NCBI GenBank assembly: GCA_902783935.1
Contig: CACZTA010000333.1
Location: 1 to 6,987, forward strand
Reading direction: 5' to 3'
Length of the DNA stretch: 6,987 bases
From: an uncultured Lachnospiraceae bacterium
GTDB lineage: Bacteria > Bacillota > Clostridia > Lachnospirales > Lachnospiraceae
The position numbers and the translations under genes are program-made. This document shows, piece by piece, positions 5,729 through 6,987 of this stretch (positions are counted from its first letter, which is position 1; each line of letters opens with the position of its first letter). The notes beneath the pieces were generated by a model. The model saw only the letters and a program-made list of their open reading frames with translations, ran no database searches and was not told the origin of the DNA.

Positions 5729-6987
5729 ATGAAATCTTTGAAAAGAATCGTTGTTTTTCAGCTTTCTGCTTTTCTGATCGCCGGGCAGTGTGCCTGCGGA
5801 ACCATCCGGGCAGATGCTTCTGCCGGAACAGACAGTTCTGCAGAGATACAGATGCAGGCTTCAGATCAGATGCCGGACGAAATGCCGCCTGACGGAAACG
5901 GCGGCCCCGGGGGAACGCCACCGGATGGGAACGGCGGCCCCGGCGGAGCACCGCCGGACGCAAACGGAGGTCCCGGAGGAACGCCTCCCGACGGAAACGG
6001 CGGCCCCGGAGGAGCGCCTCCCGACGGAAACGGGGGGCCGGGCGGAGGACCCGGCGGAATGAGTGCGGATATAGAATACAGCGGCGCTGCGGAGATCACT
6101 GCTGCAGAAACGCAGACGGGGCAGTCTTATGCCAGCACGGCGTCCGATGAAAATGCCCTGCTGATTGAAGCATCGGATGAAGTGACGATCACGGATCCGG
6201 AAGTGACAAAGTCAGGCGATTCCGACGGCGGCGACAGCTGCAGTTTCTTCGGCGTGAATTCAGCCGTCCTCGTGAAAGACGGGACAACAGCGACTATCAC
6301 CGGCGGAACAATCACCACGGATGCCGAAGGCGCGAACGGGGTGTTCTGCTACGGCGGAAACGGAGGGCAGAACGGCGCGGACGGTGACGGCACAACGGTT
6401 GTCATCCGCGATACGTCCATCACGACGACAGGCGGCGGTTCCGGCGGCATCATGACGACAGGCGGCGGCATTACATATGCTTACGACCTGGATGTGACCA
6501 CAGGCGGCCGGTCCTCTGCACCGATCCGCACGGACAGGGGCGGCGGAACAGTCTATGCGGACGGCGGCACGTATACCTCAAACGGCCTTGGCTCCCCGGC
6601 TATTTACTGTACTGCGGAGATCCACGCGGCGAATGCGTCGCTCACGTCGAATCTCTCGGAAGGGATCTGCATAGAAGGCCTGAATTCCGTTGAACTGACA
6701 GACTGTGATCTCACGGCAGACAACACACAGTGCAACGGCAATGCCACTTTCCTGGACAGTGTCATGATTTACCAGTCCATGTCCGGGGATGCGGCCGGCG
6801 GCACCGGCAGTTTCACGATGACGGGCGGAAGCCTCACCAGCAAAAACGGCCATGTCTTCCATGTGACCAATACGAGTGCGGTCATTAATCTTGAAAATGT
6901 CGAAATCATCAATGAAGATGACGGGAATGTCCTGCTCTCAGTCTGTGACGACGGCTGGAACGGAGGAAATAATGCAGCTGTCATCAA
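5729..6987 (+). CDS. Exported Pro/Gly-rich beta-helix surface protein, C-terminus outside the window
   Basis: The frame is open from ATG 5729 to the window end: 419 codons and no stop. Residues 1-30 form a signal peptide (MKSLKR, a hydrophobic core, then ADA before S31). A Cys pair at C21 and C23 follows the core, but QC and AC do not make a proper lipobox, so signal peptidase I cleavage is more likely. Residues 53-107 are five 11-residue Pro/Gly repeats, probably a flexible or extended linker. From about 115 on, the chain is rich in short Thr/Gly/Asn-containing strands (ATITGGTITT, VVIRDTSITTTGGGSGG, FTMTGGSLTS), typical of a right-handed parallel beta-helix. Related proteins with a PGG-rich N-terminus occur in Lachnospiraceae-type bacteria, usually annotated as hypothetical or carbohydrate-binding (from memory). 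A role in adhesion or glycan binding is inference; no catalytic motif is visible. It lies beyond the operon terminator, so it is probably an independent unit. Confidence 0.85.
   Translation, partial: MKSLKRIVVFQLSAFLIAGQCACGTIRADASAGTDSSAEIQMQASDQMPDEMPPDGNGGPGGTPPDGNGGPGGAPPDANGGPGGTPPDGNGGPGGAPPDGNGGPGGGPGGMSADIEYSGAAEITAAETQTGQSYASTASDENALLIEASDEVTITDPEVTKSGDSDGGDSCSFFGVNSAVLVKDGTTATITGGTITTDAEGANGVFCYGGNGGQNGADGDGTTVVIRDTSITTTGGGSGGIMTTGGGITYAYDLDVTTGGRSSAPIRTDRGGGTVYADGGTYTSNGLGSPAIYCTAEIHAANASLTSNLSEGICIEGLNSVELTDCDLTADNTQCNGNATFLDSVMIYQSMSGDAAGGTGSFTMTGGSLTSKNGHVFHVTNTSAVINLENVEIINEDDGNVLLSVCDDGWNGGNNAAVI
5885..6049 (+). repeat. Five tandem 33-bp repeats encoding PPDGNGGPGG(T/A/G)
   Basis: Units start at 5885, 5918, 5951, 5984 and 6017 and stay in frame. 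The eleventh residue runs T, A, T, A, G, which suggests duplication of a two-unit block. The protein sequence is almost invariant (one G-to-A change in unit 3), while third codon positions differ between units. This means selection on the peptide and not a very recent expansion. Confidence 0.95.

Noticed and set aside
5749..5800. Lipoprotein signal (lipobox) in the beta-helix protein
   Set aside because: The cysteines are preceded by AGQ and QCA rather than an L-(A/S/T)-(G/A)-C pattern. An ADA signal peptidase I site follows and fits better.
5866..6099. Minus-strand frame with a collagen-like PPGPPFPSGG repeat
   Set aside because: It is only the reverse complement of the plus-strand PPDGNGGPGG repeats, and the plus-strand frame has a signal peptide and a strong ribosome binding site.

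Overview
The window looks like chromosomal DNA from a medium-GC Bacillota, probably a gut-type Clostridia/Lachnospiraceae-like anaerobe. This is inferred from strong AGGAG-type ribosome binding sites in front of nearly every gene, heavy AGA arginine use alongside C-ending codons, and a Pro/Gly-rich secreted beta-helix protein of a kind common in such bacteria. No rRNA, tRNA, CRISPR array or insertion sequence was seen.

Layout: (a) 1-147, the last 48 codons of an unassigned plus-strand gene; (b) 176-1051, a minus-strand AraC-family regulator with an N-terminal cupin sensor, convergent with (a); (c) about 1052-1331, a divergent control region with a sigma-70-like promoter in each direction and a long dyad over the regulator's own promoter; (d) 1332-5600, four co-directional catabolic genes (iolM-like zinc dehydrogenase, iolN-like creatininase-fold hydrolase, a second zinc dehydrogenase, iolO-like TIM-barrel epimerase) closed by a strong intrinsic terminator at 5616-5646; (e) 5729 to the window end, the N-terminal 419 codons of an exported, glycine-rich beta-helix protein with five 11-residue PPDGNGGPGG(T/A/G) repeats.

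The core is a cyclitol (inositol) catabolic operon of the Thermotoga maritima IolM-IolN-IolO type, not the Bacillus IolG-E-D-B-C-J type. In the known route scyllo-inosose is oxidised to a diketo-inositol by IolM, the ring is opened by IolN to 5-keto-L-gluconate, and IolO epimerises this to D-tagaturonate, which enters hexuronate metabolism. The usual first enzyme, the inositol 2-dehydrogenase IolG (GFO/IDH/MocA family), is absent from the operon. A second, different zinc-dependent medium-chain dehydrogenase sits between iolN and iolO instead. It may supply the first cyclitol oxidation or a reduction after IolO. This substitution is the most interesting unexplained point in the window. The divergent AraC regulator is the obvious candidate for local control.
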